The notes beneath the pieces were generated by a model, which saw nothing but the letters and a program-made list of their open reading frames with translations, had not been told where the DNA came from and searched no databases. From an uncultured Eubacteriales bacterium (GTDB taxonomy: Bacteria; Bacillota; Clostridia; Oscillospirales; Acutalibacteraceae): a stretch of 5,313 nt of DNA. A program made the translations under genes and the position numbers. Below are positions 4,893 through 5,313 of the stretch, piece by piece (position 1 is the stretch's first letter; every line of letters starts with the position of its first letter). The DNA lies in NCBI GenBank assembly GCA_934702115.1, contig CAKUYF010000063.1, positions 1 through 5,313 of the forward strand, written 5' to 3'.

Positions 4893-5313
4893 ATGAACAA
4901 GAAATCTTTTTTGACAACTATACTTATATGTTTAGTTATATTTATACCAGTTTTGAAAAATACAATAATTAAAAAACAAAATAAAGAAGTTAAAATAGGA
5001 ATACTTCAGCTAGTCGAGCACGAAGCTCTTGATGCTTCACGAAAAGGTTTTATTGAAGGATTAAAAGAATTAGGCTTTAAAGGAAGAATTGATTACAAAA
5101 ATGCCGGAGATGATTTAGCTACATGTACTTTAATTGCTAATCAATTTGTAAATGAGTGTTATGATTTAGTGCTTGCTATTGCTACGCCGGCAGCGCAATC
5201 CGTTGCTGCACTTACTTCAGAAATACCCATTCTTGTAACTCCTATAACAAATCCTGAAAGTGTAGGACTTGTAAAATCAAATAATAATCCACAAGTAAAT
5301 GTTACTGGCACTT
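4893..5313 (+). CDS. TrpX-type ABC transporter substrate-binding protein (5' part)
   Basis: The first 140 codons of a gene that runs off the window; family members are about 320-340 aa. It matches the ABC_sub_bind family (PF04392, formerly DUF534), which includes TrpX, the extracellular amino-acid-binding part of an importer usually followed by permease and ATPase genes. Seen: basic start then a hydrophobic segment (~6-21), KIGILQLVEHEALD (34-47), KGFIEGLKELGF (51-62), LVLAIATPAAQ (92-102), PILVTPITNPESVGLV (112-127) and NVTGT (136-140), all typical in order and spacing. There is no good lipobox: the only early cysteine (13) sits within a short hydrophobic run, so an uncleaved anchor is possible. 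The start is set by AGGAG (4881-4885), 7 bases before the ATG. Because the leader is tyrosine-rich and lacks tryptophan, I infer tyrosine or a mixed aromatic substrate rather than tryptophan alone. Confidence 0.9.
   Translation, partial: MNKKSFLTTILICLVIFIPVLKNTIIKKQNKEVKIGILQLVEHEALDASRKGFIEGLKELGFKGRIDYKNAGDDLATCTLIANQFVNECYDLVLAIATPAAQSVAALTSEIPILVTPITNPESVGLVKSNNNPQVNVTGT

Overview
The window looks like chromosomal DNA of a low-GC Gram-positive bacterium (Firmicutes/Bacillota). The base composition is AT-rich, Shine-Dalgarno sites are strong (AGGAGG type), intrinsic terminators are clear, and there is a WxL surface-protein locus, a type of cell-wall system known from that phylum. The genus cannot be named from the sequence.

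Minus strand, 113-3977: a three-gene cell-surface operon read right to left. It holds a small WxL-domain protein (227 aa), then a membrane-anchored WxL-interacting protein of the DUF916-DUF3324 type (344 aa), then a large second WxL protein (678 aa, TTG start) with a beta-helix, pectate-lyase-like N-terminal region and an Ig-like module. By family knowledge the WxL domains bind non-covalently to the cell wall, and the middle protein holds or displays them. No convincing terminator follows the last gene, so the operon may continue beyond base 1.

Plus strand, 4198-4449: an N-terminally truncated GNAT acetyltransferase, probably a gene remnant. The 220 bases between it and the WxL operon (3978-4197) hold the start region of that operon. 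I could not find a convincing promoter there.

Plus strand, 4541-5313: the most interesting part. A good sigma-A-type promoter is followed by an 18-codon leader peptide ending YYSYYG, then RNA segments that can pair as 1:2, 2:3 and 3:4, where 3:4 is a textbook intrinsic terminator. This is the architecture of the enterobacterial trp/phe/his attenuators, but with tyrosine codons. A second intrinsic terminator follows, and its 5' arm can instead pair with the 3' arm of the first, so both terminators could be switched together. Next come a second small ORF (MSLFKLILYGYDTLY) with a perfect AGGAGG, and the start of a TrpX-type ABC-transporter substrate-binding protein that runs off the window. I infer a tyrosine-responsive, ribosome-mediated attenuator controlling an aromatic amino-acid (probably tyrosine) importer. 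Gram-positive bacteria usually regulate such genes with T-box leaders, and no T-box is visible here. All pairings were worked out by eye; no folding energies were computed.
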